This document shows, in pieces, positions 35,491 through 44,298 of a DNA stretch of 64,000 nt (the first letter of the stretch is position 1; each line of letters begins with the position of its first letter). A program made the position numbers and the translations under genes. A model generated the notes under the pieces. It was given only the letters and a program-made list of their open reading frames with translations. It searched no databases and was not told the DNA's origin. The stretch is from Enterobacter sp. BIGb0383 (GTDB taxonomy: Bacteria > Pseudomonadota > Gammaproteobacteria > Enterobacterales > Enterobacteriaceae), in contig NZ_RJKQ01000001.1 of NCBI RefSeq assembly GCF_003751845.1, positions 620,001-684,000 of the forward strand, given 5' to 3'.

Positions 35491-37593
35491 ATGAATATTA
35501 TCGCTATCCGACGCGCAGCCCTGCTGTTGCCCCTTGCTGCCACCGTCCTGGCAGCCCACGCCGAAGAGCAGACGCTGATCGTCAGCGCCACGCCTCAGGC
35601 CCTTTCAGAACTCGACACTCCGGCGGCGGTGAGCGTGGTGAACGGCGATGAGATGCGCCAGGCCACGCAGCAGGTCAATCTTTCCGAATCGCTGAATAGC
35701 GTGCCGGGTCTGCAGATCCAGAACCGGCAGAACTATGCCCAGGATCTTCAGCTGTCGATGCGCGGCTTTGGTGCCCGCTCGACCTTCGGCGTTCGCGGCC
35801 TGCGTCTCTACGTTGACGGTATTCCCGCGACGATGCCCGATGGCCAGGGCCAGACGTCCAATATCGATATCGGCAGTATTGATCGCGTCGAAGTCCTGCG
35901 CGGCCCCTTCTCTGCCCTCTACGGTAACGCCTCCGGCGGCGTGGTGAACGTGATCACTCAAAAAGGCCAGCAGCCCAATACGCTGCAGGCCAGTACGGAT
36001 TACGGCAGCTTTGGCAGCTGGCGCTACGGCGTAAAAGCCAGCGGCGCGACCGGCGACGGTAATCAGCCCGGCGATGTCGATTACACGATATCGACAAACC
36101 GCTTTACCACCCACGGCTATCGGGACCACAGCAGCGCACGGAAAAATCTTGCCAATGCGCGGCTGGGCGTGCGGATTGACGACGTCAGTAAACTCTCGTT
36201 AATGCTTAACAGCGTCGATATTAATGCTGACGATCCGGGCGGGCTGAGCCATGCGGAGTGGAAGGCCAACCCGCGCCAGTCGCCACGCGGCGATCAATAC
36301 AATACCCGTAAAACCCTGACCCAGACCCAGGCCGGGCTGCGCTATGAACGCCAGCTCGGTGCCCAGGACGATCTGAGCGTGATGATGTATGCCGGGCAGC
36401 GAGAAACCACCCAGTATCAGTCTATCCCGCGCGATCCGCAGCTTAATGCCACGCATGCCGGCGGCGTGATTGTCCTTAACCGCCAGTATCAGGGTATCGA
36501 TACCCGCTGGACCCACCGCGGCGAGCTGCTGGTCCCGGTGACCTTTACCAGCGGTCTGAGCTACGAAACCATGCAGGAGAAGCGCAAAGGCTATGAGAAC
36601 TTTGTGATGAACGGCAGCGTTCCTGCGTTTGGCAATAAGGGTAATCTGCGCCGGAACGAACGTAATCTGATGTGGAACCTGGATCCTTATTTGCAAAGCC
36701 ACTGGCAGCTCACCGACCGCCTGTCGCTGGATGCCGGGCTCCGCTTCAGCAACGTCTGGTTTGATTCTGACGACCGCTATATCACCACCGGCAACGGTGA
36801 CGACAGCGGCGAGGCCAGCTACCACAAATGGCTGCCGGCAGGCTCGCTTAACTACGCCATCAACGACGGCTGGAATATCTATGCGGCGGCGGGTCGCGGT
36901 TTCGAAACGCCCACCATCAACGAGCTCTCCTACCGTTCAGGCGGCCAGAGCGGACTTAATTTCGACCTGAAACCCTCAACCAGCGATACGATTGAAATCG
37001 GCAGCAAAGCTCGTATTGGCAACGGCCTGCTGACGGCGGCGCTGTTCCAGACCGATACGGAAAATGAGATCGTGGCCGACAGCAGCAGCGGCGGGCGCAC
37101 AACCTATAAAAACGCCGGGAAAACGCGACGTCAGGGTGCGGAACTGTCGCTGGATCAGCAGTTCGCGGAAAACTGGCGTCTGAAGATGGCCTGGACCTGG
37201 CTTGATGCCACCTACCGCAGCAACGCCTGCGGCAGTAGCAGCTGCGAGGGTAACCGCATGCCCGGGATCGCCCGCAATATGGGCTTTGCCTCCTTTGGCT
37301 GGCAGCCGGAAGAAGGCTGGTACGCTGGGGCCAACCTGCGCTATATGAGCGATATTGAGGCCAACGATACCAACACGGCCAAAGCGCCTTCGTATACCGT
37401 GGCGGGCCTGAATACCGGCTATAAGCTGCAATATGGCAACTGGCTGATGGATGTCTACGGGCGAGTGGATAACCTGTTTGATCGGGACTATGTCGGGTCG
37501 CTTATCGTTAATGAATCCAACAAACGTTACTACGAAGCGGCACCGGGACGTAACTATGGCGTCGGGCTGTCCCTGGCCTGGACGTTTAATTAA
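35491..37593 (+). CDS. pqqU: TonB-dependent outer-membrane receptor PqqU (YncD)
   Basis: The 700-residue protein has a signal peptide (cleavage near AAHA, residue 24), a TonB box-like segment (QTLIVSATP), a plug domain (about 35-160) and a 22-strand barrel that ends in the aromatic F-N typical of outer-membrane proteins. It is the orthologue of E. coli YncD, which takes up pyrroloquinoline quinone. It is divergent from yncE under a candidate Fur box. Confidence 0.93.
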   Translation: MNIIAIRRAALLLPLAATVLAAHAEEQTLIVSATPQALSELDTPAAVSVVNGDEMRQATQQVNLSESLNSVPGLQIQNRQNYAQDLQLSMRGFGARSTFGVRGLRLYVDGIPATMPDGQGQTSNIDIGSIDRVEVLRGPFSALYGNASGGVVNVITQKGQQPNTLQASTDYGSFGSWRYGVKASGATGDGNQPGDVDYTISTNRFTTHGYRDHSSARKNLANARLGVRIDDVSKLSLMLNSVDINADDPGGLSHAEWKANPRQSPRGDQYNTRKTLTQTQAGLRYERQLGAQDDLSVMMYAGQRETTQYQSIPRDPQLNATHAGGVIVLNRQYQGIDTRWTHRGELLVPVTFTSGLSYETMQEKRKGYENFVMNGSVPAFGNKGNLRRNERNLMWNLDPYLQSHWQLTDRLSLDAGLRFSNVWFDSDDRYITTGNGDDSGEASYHKWLPAGSLNYAINDGWNIYAAAGRGFETPTINELSYRSGGQSGLNFDLKPSTSDTIEIGSKARIGNGLLTAALFQTDTENEIVADSSSGGRTTYKNAGKTRRQGAELSLDQQFAENWRLKMAWTWLDATYRSNACGSSSCEGNRMPGIARNMGFASFGWQPEEGWYAGANLRYMSDIEANDTNTAKAPSYTVAGLNTGYKLQYGNWLMDVYGRVDNLFDRDYVGSLIVNESNKRYYEAAPGRNYGVGLSLAWTFN

Positions 37594-37595
37594 GC

Positions 37596-37622
37596 AAAAA
37601 AAAGCGGGCCAGATGGCCCGCC
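37596..37622 (-). terminator. Terminator between pqqU and the chemoreceptor gene
   Basis: A 7-bp stem (gcgggcc/ggcccgc) with an AGAT loop is followed on the minus strand by eight T residues (37603-37596), so it mainly ends the convergent chemoreceptor transcript. Confidence 0.88.
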
Positions 37623-37643
37623 GTTGTTATGGCTTCTTCGTGA

Positions 37644-39572
37644 TTAGAACGTCGTCCAGCCGTCGTCTGAATCAGACGGAGCACGCGGTGCAGCGGCCTG
37701 CGGACGCAGGGTCGGTGCACGGGCCACCGGCGCTGCGGCATTTTGCTGCAGACGGAACGCGGCAACCAGCTCTTCCAGCAGACGCGCCTGCTCTTCCAGA
37801 GAACCCGCCGCCAGGGACGAAGCGCTGACCAGAGAGGAGTTCTGCTGCGTCGTGCTGTCGAGTTCGGATACCGCACGGGCGATCTGCTCAATACCCCGGC
37901 TCTGCTCTTCGGAGGCCGAGGAGATCTCACCCATAATATCGTTTACGCGGGTGACGGACTGCACCACCTGCTCCATCGTCTGCCCGGCACGGGCCACCAG
38001 ATCGCTACCCGCATTAATGCGGCTAACGGACTCGGAGATCAGCCCTTCAATATCTTTCGCTGCCTGGGAGCTGCGCTGCGAGAGACTGCGCACTTCGCTG
38101 GCCACCACCGCAAAACCACGCCCTTGTTCACCGGCACGCGCGGCTTCGACCGCGGCGTTCAGCGCGAGGATATTGGTCTGGAACGCGATGCTATTGATCA
38201 CCGCCGTGATATCAGCGATTTTCTGCGAGCTGGTGTTGATCTGACCCATGGTGGAGACCATGTCGCGCATGACGGTGCCGCCCTGGCTTGCCGTATTGGA
38301 GGCTTCCGCCGCCAGCTTGCTGGCATGACGGGCGTTATCGGCGTTGTTTTTCACCGTCGCCGTCAGCTCTTCCATGCTGGCAGCGGTTTCAACCACCGCT
38401 GCCGCCTGCTGCTCGGTACGCGAGGAGAGATCGTTATTGCCGTCGGCAATTTCAGACGCGGCCTGGGAAACCCGCGCCACACTCTGACGAACTTCGCCAA
38501 TCATTGAGCGCAGCTTGTCGTTCATCACGCCCATCGCGCCGGTCAACTGACCGAACTCATCTTCGCTGCGGGATTTGATATCCGCGCTCAGATCGCCGCT
38601 GGCAATACGCTCGGCCAGCTGCAGGTTCTCTTTGACCGGACGGGTAATCTGACGGGTCACCCACCAGGAGACGATGATCCCAATCAGGATCGCAATCACC
38701 CCAACCACGGTTGTGATGGTTGCAGAGCTATAGGCCAGCTCATCGTTATGCGCTTTAACCAGGGTAATGATCTCTTTGATCGAGGCGCTGCTCTTATCCC
38801 CGGCGACTTTAACTTTGTCCTCAGCCCCTTTCAGATTTTGAACGGCGGTCACGTAGGCGGTGCTCGCCTCGCGGAATTTGACCGTATCGTCCCACAGGGT
38901 CTGGAGCTGGGTCTGGGCATCAGAAGGCAGCTGCGGCATCAGGGACTGAACGCCGCCCTGCACCGTCGTATACTGCTGGTCCAGCGCGTCACGCGCTTCG
39001 GTGCTGCCGCTGATACGCAACGCCAGCACGCGATCGCGCAGGCTGCCGATCGCAAACAGCTGGTCATAGACCTGCCAGCTGACGCTGTTATCCATGACCG
39101 GGGCGCGAATAATCGCGGTGTAGCGGGCGGTTTGATCTTCAGTGGCGAGGGAATCCAGCGTTTTACGCGTGGTGAGCATCCCGGCCATCGCCGTTTGCAT
39201 TCCGCTAACGCTGGTCTGGAAATCCTGTAGATGACCCGCAATGGCGTCGATATGCCCTTTTTCCTGCGCCGTCCACGTCAGTGCCTGGGCGCTTTCGGCG
39301 TATTTAGATGCGCTGCGCACATAGTCCGCCATCACCTGGCCGGATTTGTCGTCGCCGTTGTAGAAATACTTCAGTCGGTTGATCTTGGCCTGGAAGACTT
39401 CAATGTTGATGTTATAGATAAGGTTAGTTTTTTCGTAAACGTCGCGGATCTCTTTAAAGCGCATGACGCTCATGGTGGTTGCAACCGCAACCAGCAACAG
39501 CACCAGACCGAATCCTACTGCGAGTTTTTTACTAATTTTTATATTACGTAATCGTTGGCTAATACCGGACAT
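37644..39572 (-). CDS. Methyl-accepting chemotaxis protein with a large periplasmic sensor
   Basis: The product is 642 residues from the ATG at 39572 (AAGGAG 6 nt upstream). TM1 is about 14-37 and TM2 about 286-305, leaving a roughly 250-residue helical periplasmic domain, which is the size of helical bimodular (HBM) sensors for organic acids rather than the 150-residue Tar/Tsr type. HAMP and the conserved tip ([24 protein letters not shown]) follow. It ends DGWTTF, close to the NWETF peptide that tethers CheR/CheB. A LacI-type palindrome lies 37 bp upstream. Confidence 0.9.
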   Translation of the reverse strand: MSGISQRLRNIKISKKLAVGFGLVLLLVAVATTMSVMRFKEIRDVYEKTNLIYNINIEVFQAKINRLKYFYNGDDKSGQVMADYVRSASKYAESAQALTWTAQEKGHIDAIAGHLQDFQTSVSGMQTAMAGMLTTRKTLDSLATEDQTARYTAIIRAPVMDNSVSWQVYDQLFAIGSLRDRVLALRISGSTEARDALDQQYTTVQGGVQSLMPQLPSDAQTQLQTLWDDTVKFREASTAYVTAVQNLKGAEDKVKVAGDKSSASIKEIITLVKAHNDELAYSSATITTVVGVIAILIGIIVSWWVTRQITRPVKENLQLAERIASGDLSADIKSRSEDEFGQLTGAMGVMNDKLRSMIGEVRQSVARVSQAASEIADGNNDLSSRTEQQAAAVVETAASMEELTATVKNNADNARHASKLAAEASNTASQGGTVMRDMVSTMGQINTSSQKIADITAVINSIAFQTNILALNAAVEAARAGEQGRGFAVVASEVRSLSQRSSQAAKDIEGLISESVSRINAGSDLVARAGQTMEQVVQSVTRVNDIMGEISSASEEQSRGIEQIARAVSELDSTTQQNSSLVSASSLAAGSLEEQARLLEELVAAFRLQQNAAAPVARAPTLRPQAAAPRAPSDSDDGWTTF

Positions 39573-39608
39573 CCTGGACTCCTTGCAGACAAACATCGTT
39601 AGCAGTTT

Positions 39609-39622
39609 TGTTAACGCTAACA
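39609..39622. promoter_or_regulatory. LacI-type palindrome upstream of the chemoreceptor gene
   Basis: TGTTA-ACGC-TAACA is an inverted repeat with perfect 5-bp arms, very like the TGTTAGCGC core of the talarate operators at 27082 and 27235. It lies 37 bp upstream of the chemoreceptor ATG, where a repressor could act. Confidence 0.45.
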
Positions 39623-39752
39623 CTTGTTATCGGCAGGGTTTTGCCACAGTCCAGAGTCAGGCAGGTCTTATCAGTGAAAATGGGCCCCTGGCGCCCACAA
39701 TACGGGAGCCAGGTCACACATTTCACGCCTTTCTGGTAAGGGTTGGCTAAGC

Positions 39753-40412
39753 TTAAGAAAAATATTGTTTTTGCAATACGTTGGCGCCGGTATCAATGGC
39801 TTTGCAAATTTCCTGCAGGCTGGCCAGTTCATCGCCACGAGCCAGTGCTTCGATTAAATCGTCGTAGCCAGGATGTTCGGTGGGGATATTTCCGTTCTCG
39901 GGATAAAGATAGCTGCAGCACGGGCCAATACGCACCCATAATTGCTCGATCAGATTTATTAACGTCGGCATTTCCGCATATTCATAGATCTTAAAGCGAA
40001 ATTTTCGGTTGGCTAACAGCGCCTGTTCGACGTTTCCCGACATTATTGCTTCACGAAATGCATCTGAAAGCGCACGGAGTTCTTCAACCTTTTCCGGCGT
40101 CATCTGGCTGGATGCCGCCGACACCGCCATCCCCTCCAGTTGCTTACGTAGCTGGGTGATCTCCTGATAGCGTTCGAGGGTCATTTCGGGGACCAGAAAA
40201 GCCTGCGCTGGCGTGGCGTTTAGCGCGCCGGACGAGACCAGCCGCAGTAGCGCTTCACGTACCGGGGTGATGCTTGTCCCCAGCTGATCGGCAATTTCTT
40301 TGGTTATAAGCCTGGCCCCGGGACGGAGCGCTCCCACAATCAGGGCACTTTTCAGACTCACTTCAACCTGCATGGTTAGACTCATGCGCTGTGCTTTTTC
40401 CAGATCCAGCAT
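39753..40412 (-). CDS. GntR-family regulator with FCD-type effector domain
   Basis: The 219-residue protein has a winged helix (LRPGARLITKEIADQLGTSITPVREALLRLVSSGAL, about 30-65) followed by an all-helical FCD/VanR-type effector domain (about 80-210). Such regulators control sugar-acid or organic-acid genes. It differs from E. coli McbR, which occupies this place beside pqqU. Its target is unknown; the upstream chemoreceptor gene is a candidate. Confidence 0.8.
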   Translation of the reverse strand: MLDLEKAQRMSLTMQVEVSLKSALIVGALRPGARLITKEIADQLGTSITPVREALLRLVSSGALNATPAQAFLVPEMTLERYQEITQLRKQLEGMAVSAASSQMTPEKVEELRALSDAFREAIMSGNVEQALLANRKFRFKIYEYAEMPTLINLIEQLWVRIGPCCSYLYPENGNIPTEHPGYDDLIEALARGDELASLQEICKAIDTGANVLQKQYFS

Positions 40413-40730
40413 ATGTTATTCCTGTCACCATAGTAATGAACGTCATACCAGCCGGATACAGGTTCAGAAAAACCTTGTCCGGTTGATATATCTAATCTTT
40501 ATCTGGTGTTGGAAAAAACAAGCAAGACTAATAACGGGCGTAAATTATTTGTATTAATTATATATACCGATAGCTACATTGGGCTGTCGGGTGCTGTCTA
40601 AACAATTAAAGCTGTTTTTACGAAAATTGCACGAAAAATATATGCTGCTTTTAATATCTTTGCATTTCTCACCGGAAATCTGGCGCGACTGCCGTAGTAA
40701 AAGGGCCGCATAATGCGGCCCAACGCGTTG
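40413..40730. other. AT-rich intergenic region upstream of the FCD regulator
   Basis: 318 bp, clearly more AT-rich than its flanks, with no ORF that has a ribosome-binding site. It contains the regulator's promoter and, at its right end, the curA terminator. Confidence 0.5.
40698..40721 (-). terminator. Rho-independent terminator of curA
   Basis: A 7-bp stem (gggccgc/gcggccc) with an ATAAT loop is followed by TTTTA on the minus strand, 10 bp after the curA stop codon. Confidence 0.85.
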
Positions 40731-41774
40731 TTACTGCTGTTCTTCTTCGCCTATCCGCACCACGGCCTTGCCGAAATTTTTGCCGGTCAGCAGACCAAAA
40801 AAAGCCTCCGGTGCGTTTTCCAGCCCTTCGGTGACCTGTTCGCGATAGTGGATTTTACCCTCCTCTACCCAGCGCGTCATCGCCTGCTGGAACTCATCGA
40901 TACGATGACCGTAGTCCTGGGCGATGATAAAGCCCTGCATGCGGATGCGTTTTTTCAGCAGCGTGCCCATCAGCAGCGGCAGACGATCCGGTCCCGGCGG
41001 CAGTTCGGTGGCGTTATAGCCGCTGACCAGGCCACAGAGCGGAATACGCGCTGAAGTATTCAGCAGCGGGAGCACCGCGTCAAAGACCTTGCCGCCCACG
41101 TTCTCATAATACACATCAATACCTTTCGGGCAGGCCTGGGCCAGCTGCTCTGCAAAATCATCCGCATGGTGATCGAGGCAGGCGTCAAACCCCAGAACCT
41201 CAACCGCATGGCGGCACTTCTCGCTGCCACCGGCCACGCCAACAACGCGACAGCCGTACAGTTTGCCAATTTGACCTACCGTAGCCCCAACCGGACCGGT
41301 TGCCGCCGCGACCACCAGGGTTTCACCGGCTTTCGGCTGGCCGATATCCAGCAGCCCCATATAGGCGGTAAAGCCCGGCATACCCAGGATCCCCAGCGCC
41401 CAGGACGGGTGAGCCGGGTTATCACCCAGTTTCACCAGCCCTTCAGTGCCGCTTACAGCATAATCCTGCCAGCCGCTGTAGCTCAGCACCCAGTCGCCTT
41501 TCTGGTAATCCGGATGGCGTGATTCCACCACCCGACTGACGGTTCCGCCGACCATCACTGCCCCGATCTCTACCGGCGGCGAGTAGGACGGCGCATCGCT
41601 CATGCGGCCACGCATATAGGGGTCGAGCGACAGATAAACGTTGCGCAGTAAAACCTGACCGTCGCCGGGGGCATCGACCGACGTCTCCTCCAGGCGGAAA
41701 TTCTCGGCTACCGGTGCCCCGTGCGGGCGCGACGCCAGCACCCAGCGGCGATTACGTTGTGATTGTTGGCTCAT
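40731..41774 (-). CDS. curA: NADPH-dependent curcumin/double-bond reductase CurA
   Basis: The 347-residue medium-chain reductase matches E. coli CurA (YncB). It has no zinc cysteines, the NADP loop AAATGPVGATVGQIGKL (about 155-171) and YYENVGGKVFDAVL. It reduces alpha,beta-unsaturated ketones such as curcumin in the cytoplasm. AGGAG precedes the ATG by 7 nt. It sits beside mnaT as in E. coli, with a XRE-cupin gene between. Confidence 0.93.
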   Translation of the reverse strand: MSQQSQRNRRWVLASRPHGAPVAENFRLEETSVDAPGDGQVLLRNVYLSLDPYMRGRMSDAPSYSPPVEIGAVMVGGTVSRVVESRHPDYQKGDWVLSYSGWQDYAVSGTEGLVKLGDNPAHPSWALGILGMPGFTAYMGLLDIGQPKAGETLVVAAATGPVGATVGQIGKLYGCRVVGVAGGSEKCRHAVEVLGFDACLDHHADDFAEQLAQACPKGIDVYYENVGGKVFDAVLPLLNTSARIPLCGLVSGYNATELPPGPDRLPLLMGTLLKKRIRMQGFIIAQDYGHRIDEFQQAMTRWVEEGKIHYREQVTEGLENAPEAFFGLLTGKNFGKAVVRIGEEEQQ

Positions 41775-41841
41775 CGTATTCTCCTGTTATCAGCGTAGTA
41801 ACGATAAAGAGTAGCGGCGGATGGGTAAAGTTGCTTTGCCA

Positions 41842-42417
41842 TTAATTGCCAGAATGATTAAGCCGCACAATAAGATACGTACAGCTTTCGCTGCTCTCAT
41901 TCACAAAACGGCAGTCGTTGGGCGGCCCCAGCTCCAGACAATCTCCGGCCTGCATCGCGTGTCTCGTTTCGCCCTCGACAAACACCAGCTCGCCCCGCTG
42001 CAGCCAGATCAGCTGCCGGGCCAGCGCGTAGGAAGACGCGGGCATGGGAATATCGCTGCCCGCTGGCAGTTCAATCTGCACCAGGTCGATGGGCAGATCG
42101 CTGCGCGGGGAAACGTGACGACGGAGATAGTGACTTTGCGGATCGTGCCAGACCGGCTGATCGGCGAGGCGCAGCAGCTTGCCCTCCTGCATCTCTGCCC
42201 GGGCGATCAGCGTCGACATGCTGATTCCGAACGCCCCGGAAAGACGGCCAAGCAGCATTGCCGTCGGGCTGCTCTCCCCGCGTTCGATTTTGTGGATCAT
42301 CGCCCGCGAGACGCCTGCCCGCTCCGCCAGATCGCTGAGAGACCAGCCGCGTGACTCGCGCTCAAGACGAATTCTTACGCCGATCCGTTGATTTATATTG
42401 TCTTCAATAGTATTCAT
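41842..42417 (-). CDS. XRE-cupin transcriptional regulator
   Basis: The 191-residue protein has an N-terminal helix-turn-helix (RGWSLSDLAERAGVSRAMIHKIERGESSP, about 24-52) and a C-terminal cupin (about 100-185). It resembles YdcN-type regulators that control a neighbouring metabolic gene. There is no ribosome-binding site before the ATG, and a TATAGT-like box is only a few bases upstream, so translation may be leaderless. A palindrome covers its start codon, pointing to autoregulation. It is divergent from mnaT. Confidence 0.82.
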   Translation of the reverse strand: MNTIEDNINQRIGVRIRLERESRGWSLSDLAERAGVSRAMIHKIERGESSPTAMLLGRLSGAFGISMSTLIARAEMQEGKLLRLADQPVWHDPQSHYLRRHVSPRSDLPIDLVQIELPAGSDIPMPASSYALARQLIWLQRGELVFVEGETRHAMQAGDCLELGPPNDCRFVNESSESCTYLIVRLNHSGN

Positions 42418-42430
42418 ATCGTAATACTAT
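42407..42430. promoter_or_regulatory. Palindrome over the XRE regulator start and mnaT promoter
   Basis: ATAGTATT-8nt-AATACTAT is a perfect 8-bp inverted repeat. It covers the regulator's start codon (42415-42417) and touches TATAGT at 42428-42433, a likely -10 box of mnaT. The natural ligand is the XRE regulator. Confidence 0.6.
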
Positions 42431-42455
42431 AGTGAACAAACTGCGGAGTTCAACC

Positions 42456-42971
42456 ATGACCCTTCGTTTCGCCCAAAAAGAGGATTGCGCGGCGATTGCC
42501 GAAATCTACAACCACGCCGTCGTCAATACCGCCGCCATCTGGAACGATAAAATCGTTGATGTCGAGAATCGCCTTGCCTGGTTTGCGGCACGCCAGCAGG
42601 CGGGGTTTCCCGTACTGGTCAGTGAAGAAAATGGTCAGGTCACCGGCTACGCCTCCTTCGGCGACTGGCGCGCCTTTGACGGTTTCCGTCATACGGTTGA
42701 GCATTCCGTCTATGTCCATCCTGAGCATCAGGGCAAAGGTCTGGGCCGCGCCCTGCTGAGCCAGCTGATTGAGGAAGCCCGACGCATCGGCAAACACGTC
42801 ATGGTAGCCGGGATTGAATCACAGAATCTTGCCTCCCTGCATCTGCACCACCAGCTGGGCTTTGTGATCGTCGCGCAGATGCCGCAGGTCGGCACCAAAT
42901 TTGGCCGCTGGCTGGATCTAACCTTTATGCAGCTCCAGCTCGACGATCGTCACGATCCGGACGCCATCTGA
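42456..42971 (+). CDS. mnaT: L-amino acid N-acyltransferase MnaT (methionine sulfone/sulfoximine)
   Basis: The product is 171 residues from the ATG at 42456 (GGAG 7 nt upstream). The GNAT fold is clear: HSVYVHPEHQGKGLGRALLSQLIEEA contains the acetyl-CoA loop (HQGKGLG), and GFVIVAQMPQVGTKFGRWLDLTFMQL is the C-terminal phosphinothricin acetyltransferase-like signature. It matches E. coli MnaT (YncA), which acetylates methionine and its toxic analogues. It overlaps ydcZ by one base (TGATG), suggesting coupling. Confidence 0.93.
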   Translation: MTLRFAQKEDCAAIAEIYNHAVVNTAAIWNDKIVDVENRLAWFAARQQAGFPVLVSEENGQVTGYASFGDWRAFDGFRHTVEHSVYVHPEHQGKGLGRALLSQLIEEARRIGKHVMVAGIESQNLASLHLHHQLGFVIVAQMPQVGTKFGRWLDLTFMQLQLDDRHDPDAI

Positions 42972-43420
42972 TGAACAGCTCTCTGACCCTCACCTTCCTG
43001 GTGGCTGCCGGTATTGGCCTTGTGGTGCAGAACACGCTGATGGTGCGCATCACGCAATCCTCATCGACCATCCTGATTGCCATGCTGCTTAACTCCCTGG
43101 TGGGGATTGTGCTGTTTGTCAGCATCCTGTTATTCAAACACGGCTTTGGTGGGTTTCGTGAGCTGGCGGACAGCGTTAAATGGTGGACGCTGATCCCTGG
43201 CCTGCTGGGGTCATTCTTTGTCTTTGCCAGCATCAGTGGCTATCAGTATGTCGGCGCAGCCACCACGATTGCGGTGCTGGTGGCGAGTCAGTTAATCGGC
43301 GGGCTGGTGATGGATGTCGTGCGCAGCCAGGGGATCCCGCTGCGGGCGCTGATCGGACCGGTCTGCGGCGCGGTGCTACTGGTGATTGGTGCCTGGCTGG
43401 TCGCCCGACGGCAGTTCTGA
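42971..43420 (+). CDS. ydcZ: Small DMT-type inner-membrane protein YdcZ
   Basis: The 149-residue protein has five predicted membrane segments and belongs to the DUF606/YdcZ group, half-size relatives of EamA exporters. The match to E. coli YdcZ and the adjoining mnaT gene make orthology secure. The transported compound is unknown; coupling to mnaT suggests an amino acid derivative. Confidence 0.9.
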   Translation: MNSSLTLTFLVAAGIGLVVQNTLMVRITQSSSTILIAMLLNSLVGIVLFVSILLFKHGFGGFRELADSVKWWTLIPGLLGSFFVFASISGYQYVGAATTIAVLVASQLIGGLVMDVVRSQGIPLRALIGPVCGAVLLVIGAWLVARRQF

Positions 43421-43521
43421 AGATCGCCACAGGCAGATAAAAAATGGTCGTCCAGTTTTCGGTTGTGAGCGTTTTGCCGGGTGTTTTACAGTCATCCGGC
43501 ACCTTACAACAGGAGATAATC

Positions 43522-44298
43522 ATGGACTTCACCGCGCTTCATCATCAAAACAAACCGCTACTGATTGCCAATGTCTGGGATGCCGGCAGCGCCATTGCGG
43601 CTCACCAGGCGGGCTATCAGGCCCTGGGAACGTCAAGCGCGGCGATTGCCGCAACGCTGGGTTACGAAGACGGAGAGGCAATGTCATTTGATGAATTGCT
43701 GTTTATCGTTACCCGGATAAAAGCCGTCAGTAATCTGCCGCTAAGCGTTGATATTGAAGCAGGGTTTGGCGGAACGGCAGGTGAAATAGCCGCAAATATC
43801 ACGCGCCTCGCCCGACAGGGCATCGTCGGTGTCAATCTTGAGGATAGCCACGTTGTTAACGGCATCAGGCAACTTGATGAGGCCGTTGAATTTGCCCGCA
43901 GGCTAAAGGCGATCCGCGAGGCGTTGGTCCTGGATGGCAGCCAGATATTTCTTAACATCCGTACCGATACGTTTCTTCTTGGCCATAAGCAGGCGTTACA
44001 GGAGACGTTGCTGCGCGGTCAGTTATATAAAGAGGCGGCCGCCGACGGGCTTTTTGTTCCCTGCCTGACCTGTGAGCACGAGATAGCAACCATTGCCACA
44101 ACGATAGACCTGCCCCTTAATGTCATGTGTATGCCGGATCTGCCCGCGTTTGACAGGCTGGCAAAATCAGGCGTAAATCGCATTTCTATGGGTAATTTTG
44201 TGCATTCGGCCCTTCAGTCCCGGCTTAACGCGTTAATGGTGGCTATTCAGTCGCAGCAGTCGTTTGCAGGAGTTTTTGCCGATGAAAGTTCTCGATAG
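43522..44298 (+). CDS. Isocitrate lyase/PEP mutase superfamily protein
   Basis: The product is 258 residues from the ATG at 43522 (AGGAG 7 nt upstream). It shows the TIM-barrel features ANVWDAGSAIAAHQAGYQALGTSSAA, the metal aspartate in LSVDIEAGFGG and GVNLEDSH. The lyase cysteine motif KKCG is not seen, so it is closer to the PEP mutase/oxaloacetate decarboxylase-like branch. Its reaction is unknown. The 3' end overlaps the downstream Ada-like gene by 17 bp, so the two are co-expressed. Confidence 0.85.
   Translation: MDFTALHHQNKPLLIANVWDAGSAIAAHQAGYQALGTSSAAIAATLGYEDGEAMSFDELLFIVTRIKAVSNLPLSVDIEAGFGGTAGEIAANITRLARQGIVGVNLEDSHVVNGIRQLDEAVEFARRLKAIREALVLDGSQIFLNIRTDTFLLGHKQALQETLLRGQLYKEAAADGLFVPCLTCEHEIATIATTIDLPLNVMCMPDLPAFDRLAKSGVNRISMGNFVHSALQSRLNALMVAIQSQQSFAGVFADESSR

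Noticed and set aside
39753-40412. Assignment of the FCD-type GntR regulator as McbR (YncC)
   Set aside because: It holds the same relative position as McbR in E. coli, but the sequence is clearly different.
40641-40712. 23-codon ORF in the AT-rich gap before curA
   Set aside because: No ribosome-binding site, and it ends inside the curA terminator hairpin.
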